Shown here piece by piece: positions 54,301 to 62,740 of a stretch of 64,000 nucleotides of DNA. Every line of letters begins with the position of its first letter. Position 1 is the stretch's first letter. Source of the stretch: Oerskovia douganii (GTDB lineage Bacteria > Actinomycetota > Actinomycetes > Actinomycetales > Cellulomonadaceae); the NCBI RefSeq assembly GCF_015142735.1, contig NZ_JACSPN010000015.1:1-64000 (forward strand), written 5' to 3'. The notes under the pieces are model-generated. The model saw only the letters and a list, made by a program, of their open reading frames with translations. It made no database searches and was not told where the DNA came from. The position numbers and the translations under genes were made by a program.

Positions 54301-54486
54301 GTCCTCGGGCAGGGGGCCCACGACGGCCCCGAGGTCCTTGTCGTCGAGCAGCGACGCCGAGCGGGTGACGTCGGTGAACCCGAGCCTGCGCAGTCGCGAG
54401 GTCACCGTGGGGCGGCGCGAACCGCCCGGCGAGCCGACGCTGCCCGGGCGCGCGACGCCGTCGGGCCCCGCGGTCACGACGACCAC
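51340..54486 (-). CDS. glnE: Glutamine synthetase adenylyltransferase/deadenylylase
   Basis: The 1048-residue protein has two nucleotidyltransferase domains, each with a metal-binding D-x-D: RELNYVSDVDVVYVAEPA in the N-terminal (deadenylylating) half and GREMGYGSDADVMFVHEPTE in the C-terminal half. The protein adenylylates Y402 of GlnA1 to switch it off. GTG 54486 has no clear ribosome site; GTG 54405, 11 codons before VTRSASLLDDKDLG, is an alternative. It lies 28 bp downstream of glnA2 on the same strand, the order seen in mycobacteria, and ends close to converging SHOCT genes. Confidence 0.97.
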   Translation of the reverse strand: MVVVTAGPDGVARPGSVGSPGGSRRPTVTSRLRRLGFTDVTRSASLLDDKDLGAVVGPLPEDVLVALGATADPDLALLQLARLSTAVGGDEGLCRAFREVLTSAPGTGDATEPADPSVPSGRDRLLAVLGASVALGDELVSHPDLLAVVADPTAGTGVDAGAVRAELLRAVAADPDAHQPVAALPTPAATAAMRRAYRARLLRIAATDLTSTEPLTRMPAVAAALADLAAAALEAALAIARCELDDHGAGVRLAVIGMGKCGGRELNYVSDVDVVYVAEPAEGFDEEYATTVGARLATGLARACQGTSSEPPLWPVDAALRPEGKNGPLVRTLASHVAYYERWAKTWEFQALLKARLVAGDHELGAAYHDAINPFVWSAVTRENFVEDSQAMRRRVEDHVPAAEADRQLKLGKGGLRDVEFTVQLLQLVHGRADDTIRSPSTLTALAALAAGGYVGREHAARLAVCYRFLRSLEHRIQLFRLRRTHLMPTGEDDLRRLARSVGMRAEGADGLLERWRATRREVRALHEELFYRPLLPATAQLSAEEASLAPEAAKARFQAIGYRDPAGALRHVVALTEGVSRRAAIQRQLLPVMLGWFAEGADPDAGLLNFRKLSEELGSTHWYLKLLRDSGSAAYRLATLLSSSRYMADALSRSPESVAWLADDADLLPRGAGRLTKEADAILTRAEVAIPAATALRAVRRRELARTGAAEILRVVSPVDAARAISDAADVTLVGGLRVAQFVARQELGVAGPDEDPARCAIIAMGRLGGREMGYGSDADVMFVHEPTEGASDREAQAFALVVATRLRSLLGDMGPEPGLPVDADLRPEGRNGPLVRSFASYAEYYDRWSAVWESQALLRARPAAGDPGLGERFVALVDPLRYPSGGLDPAAVREVRRIKARVESERLPRGVDPSRHLKLGRGGVSDVEWTVQLLQLQHAHEVAGLRTTSTIDALEAAADAGLVTPDDAATLGESWHLASWLRSALVLWSGRTGGPSADVLPHEIRALTGLARVIGDEESGAELEERYLRTARRARAVMERVFYGED

Positions 54487-54514
54487 CGGGACCCGACGGA
54501 CCGGGGCGAGTGCC

Positions 54515-55852
54515 TCACAGGACCTGGAGGAACCGCTTCAGCTCGAACGGCGTGACCTGCGAGCGGTACGCGTCCCACTCCTGCCGCTTGTTGCGCAGCA
54601 CGAAGTCGAACACGTGCTCGCCCAGGGTCTCGGCGACGAGCTCGGACGTCTCCATGATCTGGATCGCGGCGTCGAGCGACTGCGGCAGCGGCTTGATGCC
54701 GAGCGCACGACGCTCGGCGTCGGTGAGCTCCCACACGTCGTCCTCGGTCTCCTCGGGCAGCTCGTAGCCCTCCTCGATGCCCTTGAGCCCTGCCGCGAGG
54801 ATGACGGCGTACGCCAGGTACGGGTTGGTCGCGGAGTCGAGGGCGCGGTACTCGATGCGGCTCGAGTTGCCCTTGCCCGGCTTGTACATGGGCACGCGCA
54901 CGAGCGCCGAACGGTTGTTGTGACCCCAGCACACGTAGCTCGGGGCCTCGGCCCCGCCCCACAGGCGCTTGTACGAGTTCACGTACTGGTTCGTGATCGC
55001 GGTGATCTCCGCGGCGTGCACCAGCAGGCCCGCGATGAACGAGCGCGCGGTCTTCGACAGCTCGAACTGCGCGCCGGGCTCGTGGAACGCGTTGCGGTCG
55101 CCCTCGAACAGCGACAGGTGCGTGTGCATCCCGGACCCCGGCTGGTCCGCCATGGGCTTGGGCATGAACGACGCGAAGACCCCCTGCTCCAGGGCGACCT
55201 CCTTGACGACCGTGCGGAACGTCATGAGGTTGTCTGCCGTGGTCAGGGCGTCGGCGTAGCGCAGGTCGATCTCGTTCTGGCCGGGGCCGGCCTCGTGGTG
55301 GGAGAACTCCACCGAGATGCCCATCGACTCGAGCATCGTGATCGCCGCGCGGCGGAAGTCGTGCGTCGATCCCCGCGCCAGGTGGTCGAAGTACCCGCCC
55401 TGGTCCACCGGGACGAGCGGCGACGACGCGTCGGCCGGGTGGTTGAAGAGGTAGAACTCGACCTCGGGGTGCGTGTAGAACGTGAACCCCTTGTCGCTCG
55501 CCTTGGCGAGCGCGCGCTTGAGCACGTTGCGCGAGTCCGCGAGCGAGGGCTCGCCGTCCGGCGTGAGGATGTCGCAGAACATCCTCGCGGTCCCGTGCCG
55601 CTCCCCGCGCCACGGGAGCACCTGGAACGTGGTGGGGTCGGGGCGCGCGATCATGTCGGCCTCGTACACGCGCGTGAGGCCCTCGATCGAGCTGCCGTCG
55701 AAGCCGATGCCCTCCGCGAACGCGGACTCGAGCTCCGCGGGGGCCACGGCGACCGACTTGAGCATCCCCAGCACGTCGGTGAACCAGAGACGGATGAAGC
55801 GGATGTCGCGCTCCTCGACCGTGCGGAGCACGAACTCCTGCTGCCTGTCCAT
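54515..55852 (-). CDS. glnA2: Glutamine synthetase-like GlnA2 (GSI-alpha, not adenylylated)
   Basis: The 445-residue enzyme carries the family motifs IGFDGSSIEGL, HPEVEFYLFN, KPMADQPGSGMHTHLSLFEG and NRSALVRVP. The residue equivalent to the adenylylated tyrosine is W374 in EDDVWELTDAE, so GlnE cannot modify it. It is 29 residues shorter than GlnA1. GlnA2-type proteins next to glnE may synthesise glutamine under other conditions or other gamma-glutamyl compounds. It diverges from nadE. Confidence 0.95.
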   Translation of the reverse strand: MDRQQEFVLRTVEERDIRFIRLWFTDVLGMLKSVAVAPAELESAFAEGIGFDGSSIEGLTRVYEADMIARPDPTTFQVLPWRGERHGTARMFCDILTPDGEPSLADSRNVLKRALAKASDKGFTFYTHPEVEFYLFNHPADASSPLVPVDQGGYFDHLARGSTHDFRRAAITMLESMGISVEFSHHEAGPGQNEIDLRYADALTTADNLMTFRTVVKEVALEQGVFASFMPKPMADQPGSGMHTHLSLFEGDRNAFHEPGAQFELSKTARSFIAGLLVHAAEITAITNQYVNSYKRLWGGAEAPSYVCWGHNNRSALVRVPMYKPGKGNSSRIEYRALDSATNPYLAYAVILAAGLKGIEEGYELPEETEDDVWELTDAERRALGIKPLPQSLDAAIQIMETSELVAETLGEHVFDFVLRNKRQEWDAYRSQVTPFELKRFLQVL

Positions 55853-55993
55853 GGGCTACATCCTGCCTGAAGAGTGTGACGAGCGGGTTACGTCGCGTCC
55901 GGACGCGGACGGCGTGTCCCCAGCGTCCCACGACCTGCGCAGCTCGGGGTGCGGATGGGCACCTGACCGGCGGGTTCGCATAGGCTGACGGGT

Positions 55994-57724
55994 ATGGCAG
56001 ACCTGCGGATCGCCCTCGCACAGATCGACACGTGCGTCGGAGCGATCGACCAGAACACGGCGGCGGTCCTCGAGTGGACCCGGCGGGCGGCCGCCGAGGG
56101 CGCCGACCTCGTGGCGTTCCCCGAGATGACGCTCACGGGCTACCCGGTCGAGGACCTCGCGCTGCGCGCGTCGTTCCGTCGCGCGGCCTGGGACGCGGCC
56201 GCCGACGTCGCAGCCCAGCTCGAGCGCGAGGGGCTGGGCCACGTGACGGTCGTCCTGGGCACCGTGGGCACGTCTGAGAGCGCGCTCCCCGAGGGCGCGG
56301 AGGGGGCCGAGCGCGAGGTGTCGGGCGCTCCCGCCGACCTCCCGACCAACCGTGCGGTCGTGATCCAGCACGGGAAGGTCGTCGCGTCCTACGACAAGCA
56401 CCACCTGCCGAACTACGGCGTGTTCGACGAGTTCCGCATCTTCGCCCCCGGCACCGAGCCCCTGGTGCTGGAGATCGCGGGCCGCTCCGTCGGCATCGTG
56501 ATCTGCGAGGACATCTGGCAGGACGGCGGGCCCGTCACCACGCTCGGCGGCCTGGACGAGGCCGGGCACGGGCTCGACCTGCTGCTCGTCCTCAACGGGT
56601 CGCCCTACGAGGAGGGCAAGGGGCACGTGCGCACCGAGCTCGCGGCCCGGCGCGCACGCGAGACGAGCGCACCGGTCGCGTACGTCAACATGGTGGGCGG
56701 CCAGGACGACCTGGTGTTCGACGGCGGGTCGTTCGTGGTCGCACCCGACGGCGCGCTGCTCACCTCGTCGCCGCAGTTCGTCGAGGACCTGCTGCTGTGG
56801 GACCTGGCCGAGCGCGACCCCGCCACGGGCGAGGTCCCCTACCCCGCGGGCCGCACCGCGGCCCCGCTGCACCCCGACGAGGAGGTGTACCGGGCGTGCG
56901 TCACGGGCCTGGCCGGGTACGTGCGCAAGAACGGCTTCCGGTCGATCGTCCTGGGCGTCTCGGGCGGGATCGACTCGGCGCTGTCCGCGACGATCGCGGC
57001 CGACGCGATCGGCGGGCAGAACGTCGTCGGCGTCTCGATGCCCTCGACCTACTCCTCGGAGCACAGCTTGGACGACGCCGCCGACCTCGCCAAGCGCCTC
57101 GGCGCCGACTACCGCGTGCAGCCCATCGCCCCCATGGTCGAGGCGTTCCAGGGCGAGCTCGCGCTCGAGGGCGTCGCCGAGGAGAACCTGCAGGCGCGGG
57201 TCCGCGGCGTGGTCCTCATGGCGATCTCCAACCGTGAGGGTCACCTCGTCATCGCGCCGGGCAACAAGTCCGAGCTCGCGGTCGGGTACGCGACCATCTA
57301 CGACGCGGGCAGCATCGGGGGGTTCGCGCCGCTCAAGGACGTCGACAAGTCGCGCGTGTGGGCTCTCGCCCGCTGGCGCAACAACGCCGCGCTCGACGCG
57401 GGCGAGATCCCCCCGATCCCCGAGTCGTCGATCACCAAGCCGCCCTCGGCCGAGCTGCGCCCCGGACAGACCGACCAGGACTCGCTGCCGCCCTACGACC
57501 TGCTCGACGAGGTCCTCGACGCGTACATCGAGCACGCCGAGGGGCGCGCCGAGCTGCTCGCACGCGGGTTCGACCCCGAGGTCGTGGACAAGGTCGTGAC
57601 CCTGGTGGACCGCGCCGAGTGGAAGCGGCGCCAGTACCCGCTCGGCCCCAAGGTCACGTCGCTCGCGTTCGGCCGCGACCGCCGCCTGCCTGTCACGTCC
57701 CGCTGGCGCGAGCCCGTCGAGTAG
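55994..57724 (+). CDS. nadE: Glutamine-dependent NAD+ synthetase
   Basis: NadE amidates deamido-NAD using ammonia from glutamine. The 576-residue protein has an N-terminal nitrilase-type glutaminase (about 1-265) with E44, K135 and C171 in VIVICEDIW as the catalytic triad, and a C-terminal synthetase (about 300-576) with the P-loop SGGIDSALSA beginning at S323. Both domains are complete, so it can use glutamine directly. It lies next to glnA2/glnE, linking it to glutamine supply. panB follows 111 bp later. Confidence 0.97.
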   Translation: MADLRIALAQIDTCVGAIDQNTAAVLEWTRRAAAEGADLVAFPEMTLTGYPVEDLALRASFRRAAWDAAADVAAQLEREGLGHVTVVLGTVGTSESALPEGAEGAEREVSGAPADLPTNRAVVIQHGKVVASYDKHHLPNYGVFDEFRIFAPGTEPLVLEIAGRSVGIVICEDIWQDGGPVTTLGGLDEAGHGLDLLLVLNGSPYEEGKGHVRTELAARRARETSAPVAYVNMVGGQDDLVFDGGSFVVAPDGALLTSSPQFVEDLLLWDLAERDPATGEVPYPAGRTAAPLHPDEEVYRACVTGLAGYVRKNGFRSIVLGVSGGIDSALSATIAADAIGGQNVVGVSMPSTYSSEHSLDDAADLAKRLGADYRVQPIAPMVEAFQGELALEGVAEENLQARVRGVVLMAISNREGHLVIAPGNKSELAVGYATIYDAGSIGGFAPLKDVDKSRVWALARWRNNAALDAGEIPPIPESSITKPPSAELRPGQTDQDSLPPYDLLDEVLDAYIEHAEGRAELLARGFDPEVVDKVVTLVDRAEWKRRQYPLGPKVTSLAFGRDRRLPVTSRWREPVE

Positions 57725-57835
57725 CCCGACGGCTCACCCGGTCCGCCGCCGAGACGGCCGGCGCCACCCCGCACCGCATCCCGAACGACCGGCCCCCGAC
57801 CACCGGCGGGCCGTACGACCTGGAGAGACGAGAGC

Positions 57836-58678
57836 ATGTCCGCACACACCCAGCCCGGCCAGACCCCGGCCTCGCCCGTCAAGCGCTTCCGCGTCCACCA
57901 CCTCGCGGAGGCCAAGGCGCGCCACGAGAAGCTCACGATGCTCACCGCGTACGACGCGGTCACGGCCCGCATCTTCGACGAGGCAGGCATCGACATGCTC
58001 CTCGTCGGCGACTCGATCGGGAACACCATGCACGGGCACCGGACCACGCTGCCCGTCACGGTCGACGACATGATCCCCGCCGCACGCGGTGTCGCGCGCG
58101 CCGCCCAGCGCGCGCTCGTGATCGTGGACCTGCCGTTCGGCTCGTACGAGGCCGGGCCCGAGCAGGCGCTCGCCACGGGCGTGCGCATCATGAAGGAGAC
58201 GGGTGCGCACGCGGTCAAGCTCGAGGGCGGGCGCCGCTCGGCCGCGCAGATCCGAGCGCTGACCGACGCGGGCATCCCCGTCGTCGCGCACCTGGGCTTC
58301 ACGCCCCAGTCGGAGAACATCCTGGGCGGGCCGCGCGTGCAGGGCCGCGGGGACGACGCCGCCGAGCGCCTGTGCGAGGACGCCGTCGCCGTGACCGACG
58401 CGGGCGCCGTGGCCGTGGTCCTCGAGATGGTCCCGGTCGAGGTCGCCGCGCGCGTCACCGAGGTCGTGCGCATCCCGACCATCGGCATCGGCGCCGGCCC
58501 CGAGTGCGACGGCCAGGTGCTCGTCTGGACCGACCTCGCGGGGATGACCGAGTGGTCGCCGCGCTTCGCGAAGCGGTTCGCGGAGATCGGCGCGGCCCTG
58601 GGCCGTGCCGCGCAGGACTACGCGGCCGAGGTCAAGGGCGGTTCGTTCCCGGACGCCGCGCACAGCTTCGAGAAGTAG
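57836..58678 (+). CDS. panB: 3-methyl-2-oxobutanoate hydroxymethyltransferase
   Basis: PanB makes ketopantoate, the first committed step to pantothenate and CoA. The 280-residue protein has [20 protein letters not shown], the metal-site [12 protein letters not shown] with Asp, and KLEGGRRSA and [26 protein letters not shown] is the C-terminal signature. A 12-residue N-terminal extension is common in actinobacteria. A nested hairpin terminator follows immediately. Confidence 0.97.
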   Translation: MSAHTQPGQTPASPVKRFRVHHLAEAKARHEKLTMLTAYDAVTARIFDEAGIDMLLVGDSIGNTMHGHRTTLPVTVDDMIPAARGVARAAQRALVIVDLPFGSYEAGPEQALATGVRIMKETGAHAVKLEGGRRSAAQIRALTDAGIPVVAHLGFTPQSENILGGPRVQGRGDDAAERLCEDAVAVTDAGAVAVVLEMVPVEVAARVTEVVRIPTIGIGAGPECDGQVLVWTDLAGMTEWSPRFAKRFAEIGAALGRAAQDYAAEVKGGSFPDAAHSFEK

Positions 58679-58687
58679 CCCTCCCCT

Positions 58688-58748
58688 GCCCGACGGCGTC
58701 GCTCACCCAGGGTGCTCCCGTGCACCCGGGTGAGCGACGCCGTCGGGC
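58688..58748. terminator. Nested long hairpin after panB
   Basis: Perfect 21-base arms (58688-58708 and 58728-58748) enclose a second perfect stem, GGGTGC (58710-58715) and GCACCC (58722-58727). It sits between panB (plus) and the small gene at 58758 (minus), so it can end both transcripts. Confidence 0.85.
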
Positions 58749-58757
58749 GGGACCGGG

Positions 58758-58979
58758 TCAGCGGTCCTGCTCGCGCTCCCGCTCCTCCTCGTCCCACGCC
58801 TCCGAGCGGGCCCGCGCCAGCTCGAGCGCCTTGGCCGCCGCCTCACGCGTCGGGTACGGGCCCATGCGGGAGGACCACGCGGACTGCGGGCCCTTCGAGA
58901 CCTCGCCCGTCCGGGTGTCGTAGTAGTACTGCTCCTCGGTCGCCGGGTCGCCGTCGTCGGAGAATCGCTCGTTCGTCAT
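58758..58979 (-). CDS. Small SPOR/methionine-aminopeptidase-associated hypothetical protein, 73 aa
   Basis: From ATG 58979 the protein reads MTNERFSDDGDPATEEQYYY, then TGEVSKGPQSAWSSRMGPYP and an acidic Arg/Glu helix ending EREQDR. The G-P-Y-P-T-R-E-A-A pattern resembles a truncated SPOR-like repeat seen in many small actinobacterial proteins. No signal peptide. It diverges from map by 72 bp. Function unknown. Confidence 0.75.
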   Translation of the reverse strand: MTNERFSDDGDPATEEQYYYDTRTGEVSKGPQSAWSSRMGPYPTREAAAKALELARARSEAWDEEEREREQDR

Positions 58980-59051
58980 AGGACGATCCTGCCGCACACT
59001 CCCCCGACTCGTCGGGCGAGCCGCCCGGGCGCGGCTCCGTAGACTGGCGCC

Positions 59052-59933
59052 ATGCCCGGTTCTCCCCTCCTGACGGCCCCGCGCGGACCCCTGGTCCCCG
59101 GGACGGTCTCACCGCCGCGCGCCGTGCCGCGCTCCATCCCGCGACCCGAGTACGTCGGCAACCCCGGCCCGCGGCCCTTCACGGGCGACGACGTCGTGGC
59201 TCCCGAGACGATCGAACGGATCCGGGTCGCGAGCCGCATCGCGGCCCAGGCCCTCGCCGAGGTCGGGGCGCACGTCGCGCCGGGCGTGAGCACCGACGAG
59301 CTCGACCGGATCGGGCACGAGTTCCTCCTCGACCACGGCGCCTACCCGTCGACGCTCGGCTACCGCGGGTTCCCCAAGTCGCTGTGCACGTCCCTCAACG
59401 AGGTCGTGTGCCACGGCATCCCCGACTCGACCGTCATGGTCGAGGGCGACATCGTCAACGTCGACATCACGGCGTTCATCGGCGGCGTCCACGGCGACAA
59501 CAACGCCACGTTCGCGGTCGGGGAGATCAGCGAGGAGGCCGCGCTGCTCGTGCAGCGCACGCGCGAGGCCCTCGACCGGGCCGTCAAGGCCGTGCGCCCC
59601 GGGCGCGAGGTCAACGTCCTGGGCCGTGTCGTCGAGAAGTACGCGCACCGCCACGGGTACGGTGTGGTGCGCGAGTACACCGGTCACGGCGTCGGGGAGG
59701 CCTTCCACTCGGGCCTCGTGATCCCGCACTACGACGCGGCCCCCGACCACGACACCATCATCGAACCAGGGATGGTCTTCACGATCGAACCCATGCTCAC
59801 GCTGGGCGGCCCCGAGTGGCGGATGTGGGACGACGGGTGGACCGTGGTCACCGCGGACAGGTCGCTGACCGCCCAGTTCGAGCACACCCTGGTCGTCACC
59901 GAAGACGGAGCGGAGATCCTGACCCTGCCATGA
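59052..59933 (+). CDS. map: Methionine aminopeptidase, type I
   Basis: This metalloprotease removes N-terminal Met from new proteins. The 293-residue protein has an N-terminal extension of about 50 residues ([20 protein letters not shown]) of the ribosome-binding type found in actinobacterial MAPs, then the pita-bread domain. Metal ligands are visible in IVNVDITAF (Asp), GDNNATF (Asp), [10 protein letters not shown] (His), FTIEPMLTL (Glu) and [10 protein letters not shown] (Glu). ppgK overlaps its stop by ATGA. Confidence 0.96.
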   Translation: MPGSPLLTAPRGPLVPGTVSPPRAVPRSIPRPEYVGNPGPRPFTGDDVVAPETIERIRVASRIAAQALAEVGAHVAPGVSTDELDRIGHEFLLDHGAYPSTLGYRGFPKSLCTSLNEVVCHGIPDSTVMVEGDIVNVDITAFIGGVHGDNNATFAVGEISEEAALLVQRTREALDRAVKAVRPGREVNVLGRVVEKYAHRHGYGVVREYTGHGVGEAFHSGLVIPHYDAAPDHDTIIEPGMVFTIEPMLTLGGPEWRMWDDGWTVVTADRSLTAQFEHTLVVTEDGAEILTLP

Positions 59934-60709
59934 GCAAGCACTCACACCACCACCACGGCCTCGCGTTCGGGATCGACGTCGGCGGCAGCGGCATCAAGGG
60001 TGCCCCCGTCGACCTCTCGACGGGCGAGTTCGCCGAGGAACGCCACCGCATCCCGACGCCGCAGCCCTCCACGCCGGATGCCGTCTCCCAGGTCATCGCG
60101 GAGCTCGTCGACGAGTACGACCTGCCGCACCACGTGCCCATCGGCGTCGCCTTCCCCGGCCCGCTCCACCACGGCGTGATCGGGTTCATCGCGAACCTCG
60201 ACAAGTCGTGGAAGGGCGTCGACCTCCCCGCGCTCCTCAAGGAGGAGACCGGGCGCCACGTCGTCGCCATCAACGACGCGGACGCCGCCGGGATCGGCGA
60301 GGTCCGCTACGGGGCCGCGAAGGACACGCGCGGGACCGTCCTCGTCGCGACCCTCGGCACGGGCATCGGCAGCGCGCTCGTCGTCGACGGGATCCTCGTG
60401 CCCAACACCGAGCTGGGGCACCTCGAGATCGACGGGTTCGACGCCGAGTCGCGCGCCGCGGACTCGGCCCGCGACCGCGAGAACCTCTCCTGGGAGGAGT
60501 GGGCCGAACGGCTCCAGCGCTACTTCGACGTCGTCGAGATGCTCTTCTCGCCCGACCTCATCGTGGTCGGTGGCGGCGTCTCCAAGCACCACGAGAACTT
60601 CCTGCCGCTGCTGAAGCTCAAGGCGCCGATCATCCCCGCCAAGCTGCGCAATGCGGCCGGCATCGTGGGGGCAGCAGCCCTCGCCGCCGAGGGGGCCCGG
60701 CTGGCGTAG
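59930..60709 (+). CDS. ppgK: Polyphosphate glucokinase
   Basis: PpgK phosphorylates glucose using polyphosphate or ATP. The 259-residue ROK-fold enzyme shows the phosphate loop [20 protein letters not shown], the sugar-site [40 protein letters not shown] and LGHLEIDG, all conserved in actinobacterial PpgK. A His-rich N-terminus ([13 protein letters not shown]) is natural here. It is translationally coupled to map. Confidence 0.96.
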   Translation: MSKHSHHHHGLAFGIDVGGSGIKGAPVDLSTGEFAEERHRIPTPQPSTPDAVSQVIAELVDEYDLPHHVPIGVAFPGPLHHGVIGFIANLDKSWKGVDLPALLKEETGRHVVAINDADAAGIGEVRYGAAKDTRGTVLVATLGTGIGSALVVDGILVPNTELGHLEIDGFDAESRAADSARDRENLSWEEWAERLQRYFDVVEMLFSPDLIVVGGGVSKHHENFLPLLKLKAPIIPAKLRNAAGIVGAAALAAEGARLA

Positions 60710-60746
60710 CCGCCGTGCCGCGTGCCCGGGCGACCCCGTGTCGTGC

Positions 60747-60803
60747 GGGCGCGCGGGGCCGGTGCGGCCCGGGCGCGCGGGGCCGGTTCGGCCCGGGCGC
60801 GCC
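60747..60803 (+). repeat. 24-bp imperfect tandem repeat between ppgK and the STAS gene
   Basis: A 24-base GC-only-rich unit occurs at 60747-60770 and again at 60771-60794 with one change (G to T in the middle); a partial third copy, GGGCGCGCC, ends at 60803. It lies between converging genes and may act in termination. Confidence 0.85.
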
Positions 60804-60809
60804 GACCGG

Positions 60810-61187
60810 TCAGACGGCCGTCTGGTGCCGGTCCTCGGACGGGTGGTCGACCTGGTGGTTCGGCAGGGCCGGGAAGATCTCGATCACGCCCAGCATCTCC
60901 AGGACGTCCGTGACGACCGTCGGCGGGTTGCGCAGGCTCACCTGGAGCCCCTCCTCGCTGCCGATCGTGTAGAACTGCACCAGGAACGCGATCCCGGTCG
61001 AGTCCATGAACGTCACCTTCGAGGTGTCGATCACCACGGGAACGTCCCGGTCGAGGGCGTTCGCCAACGCTGCGCTCGCCTCGCTGCGCAGGGCGACGTC
61101 GATCTCGCCCCACATGTCCACCACGCTGGTCTCGGGCTGCTCGAAGAGCGTGATCCCGCCTGTCGTCGTCGTCCTGCTCGGAGTCAT
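60810..61187 (-). CDS. STAS-domain anti-anti-sigma factor
   Basis: The 125-residue protein is one STAS domain: VVDMWGEIDVALRSEASAAL, VPVVIDTSKVTFMDSTGIAF (the serine of D-S-T-G-I is the phosphorylation site in SpoIIAA/RsbV), then a C-terminal acidic tail. It should bind an RsbW-type anti-sigma kinase and be dephosphorylated by a PP2C such as the one at 26087. No partner lies next to it. It converges on ppgK. Confidence 0.92.
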   Translation of the reverse strand: MTPSRTTTTGGITLFEQPETSVVDMWGEIDVALRSEASAALANALDRDVPVVIDTSKVTFMDSTGIAFLVQFYTIGSEEGLQVSLRNPPTVVTDVLEMLGVIEIFPALPNHQVDHPSEDRHQTAV

Positions 61188-61322
61188 GAGTCCTGAGCCC
61201 CCGCTCGTCGTGTTCTCGGCGCCCGACGCTTGGGTGCCGCCAACAGAGCCAGGGTACCCCCAAGAGGTGCCCGCATGACAGCATTCTGGGAATCGCTTTA
61301 CCTGGGGGGCCGCCAGGTGCGG

Positions 61323-61351
61323 TTGAGGGCATATCTACCTCCTGGTCATAT
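61323..61351 (+). promoter_or_regulatory. Possible housekeeping promoter for the Rho-N gene
   Basis: TTGAGG (61323-61328) and TCATAT (61346-61351) are spaced 17 bp apart, matching sigma-70 -35 and -10 geometry, 107 bp upstream of the ATG at 61459. The local sequence is A/T-richer than its surroundings. Evidence is by pattern only. Confidence 0.4.
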
Positions 61352-61458
61352 TGGTCACGCAGGTCACACTTCTCCCCGGGTGCACCTTCCCGCGCAAGCG
61401 GTGCGACGCCGTCGTACGGTCGGACGACCAGCCGCACCCGACGCGAGAGGTGGTCACC

Positions 61459-61728
61459 ATGCCCAGACGCGACCCTGGCCCGTCCGTCAAGGACAAGGAG
61501 CTGTACGAGTCCCTGCGCGACGAGGGGAACTCGAAGGAGAAGTCCGCGCGGATCGCCAACGCCGCCGCGGCGTCGTCCCGGAGCACGGTCGGAGCGAAGG
61601 GCGGTTCGTCGCCCGCGTACGAGGAGTGGAGCGTCGCCGAGCTGCGCCGGCGCGCACGGGAGGTCGGCGTCGAGGGCCGCTCGACCATGCGCAAGGGCGA
61701 GCTGATCGACGCCCTGCGGAACCACTGA
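61459..61728 (+). CDS. Small Rho-N domain protein, 89 aa
   Basis: From ATG 61459 the protein has an N-terminal helical region (DKELYESLRDEGNSKEKSAR, a DUF7218-like repeat) and a C-terminal SAP/Rho-N-like helix pair, WSVAELRRRAREVGVEGRST then MRKGELIDALRNH. Such proteins are small nucleic-acid binders of unknown role. GAGAGG precedes the start. The membrane protein gene follows after 13 bp. Confidence 0.85.
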   Translation: MPRRDPGPSVKDKELYESLRDEGNSKEKSARIANAAAASSRSTVGAKGGSSPAYEEWSVAELRRRAREVGVEGRSTMRKGELIDALRNH

Positions 61729-61741
61729 CCGGGGCTGCCGC

Positions 61742-62236
61742 GTGAACGACGGAGCGGGCCAGGACGACACGCGGGACGAGTCCGACGACGAGCGGGCCGA
61801 CCGGAACTGGGCCGAGCTGCTCCAGGAGCTGCGCGTCACGCAGATGGGCGTGCAGATCCTCACCGGATTCCTGCTGACCCTGCCGTTCCAGCAACGATTC
61901 GGGGAGCTCGACCCCGTCCAGGTGAACATCTACCTGTGCCTCGTGGTCCTCTCGGTCCTCGCGACGGGACTGCTCGTCGCCCCCGTGTCCCTGCACCGCA
62001 TGCTCTTCCGCAAGCACCTCAAGGCGCGGCTCGTGACGTCGGCCGACCGGCTCGCACGCGTGGGACTCGTGGTGCTCGCCCTCGTCGTCACCGGGACCGT
62101 GCTGCTCATCTTCGACGTCGTCGTCGGGCCCGGGGCGGCCGTGGCCGCGGCCATCGGGGCGCTCGTGGTCTTCGCACTGCTGTGGGTCGCGCTGCCGCTC
62201 GCCCTGGTGCGGCGGGCGCGCGCTTCCGACGAGTGA
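61742..62236 (+). CDS. DUF6328-family membrane protein
   Basis: The 164-residue protein has an acidic head (DDTRDESDDERADRNW), then WAELLQELRVTQMGVQILTG and four membrane segments, ending in VRRARASDE. The E-L-R-V-x-Q-x-G-V-Q-x-L-x-G-F-L motif is that of DUF6328. GTG 61742. Probably co-transcribed with the Rho-N gene. Role unknown. Confidence 0.85.
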   Translation: MNDGAGQDDTRDESDDERADRNWAELLQELRVTQMGVQILTGFLLTLPFQQRFGELDPVQVNIYLCLVVLSVLATGLLVAPVSLHRMLFRKHLKARLVTSADRLARVGLVVLALVVTGTVLLIFDVVVGPGAAVAAAIGALVVFALLWVALPLALVRRARASDE

Positions 62237-62240
62237 CGGC

Positions 62241-62702
62241 TCAGGCGCGCCGGTCGTAGACGGCCTCGACCGCCTCGTACGCGGCCTCGCCCGGCACCAG
62301 GTTGAGCATCGTCATGCGCCCGCCGCCCGTCGGGACCGGTGCGACGAAGATCTGCCAACCCCAGTCGGGGCCCTCGGGAGCCGCGTAGCTTCCCGTGAGC
62401 CGCACGACGCCGTCGTCACCCACCGTCCCGCTGAACAGCATCCACGCGGGCGACGAGTGCCACGAGTCGAGCCACACCGCCGAGACCCCTTCCTCGCCCG
62501 AGCCGCCGCTCAGGAGGAGGAGCCCCTCCTGCGGCGCGTCGCCGTCGGACCACGTGTACGCGAACGACACGAACTCGCGCGCGGTGACAGAGACCGACGC
62601 GGTGGCGGCCGACGCGACGAACTCGTCCGTCGGGAGGAGGCGCTGACGATGGACGCCCTGCCACTGCCCCCCGAGAGGGGACAAGCACTCGACGATCCTC
62701 AT
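62241..62702 (-). CDS. DUF1579-like hypothetical protein
   Basis: The 153-residue protein has a beta-rich pattern, FVSFAYTWSDGDAPQEGLLL, VSAVWLDSWHSSPAWMLFSG and TGSYAAPEGPDWGWQIFVAP, resembling lipocalin-like DUF1579 proteins (W-x-D-S-W and G-S-Y). There is no signal peptide, so it is cytoplasmic. It converges on the DUF6328 gene with a 4-bp gap. Ligand unknown. Confidence 0.78.
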   Translation of the reverse strand: MRIVECLSPLGGQWQGVHRQRLLPTDEFVASAATASVSVTAREFVSFAYTWSDGDAPQEGLLLLSGGSGEEGVSAVWLDSWHSSPAWMLFSGTVGDDGVVRLTGSYAAPEGPDWGWQIFVAPVPTGGGRMTMLNLVPGEAAYEAVEAVYDRRA

Positions 62703-62740
62703 CCCGCCAGCCTACTGACCGGGTGAGGTGGATGACAGGG

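Noticed and set aside
51475-54555. 1026-codon plus-strand frame opposite glnE
   Set aside because: Antisense artefact; glnE motifs on the minus strand are unambiguous.
61275-61458. Possible small gene starting MTAFWESLYLGGRQV
   Set aside because: The frame continues into an Arg/His-rich out-of-frame reading of the Rho-N gene; the segment looks more like its promoter region.
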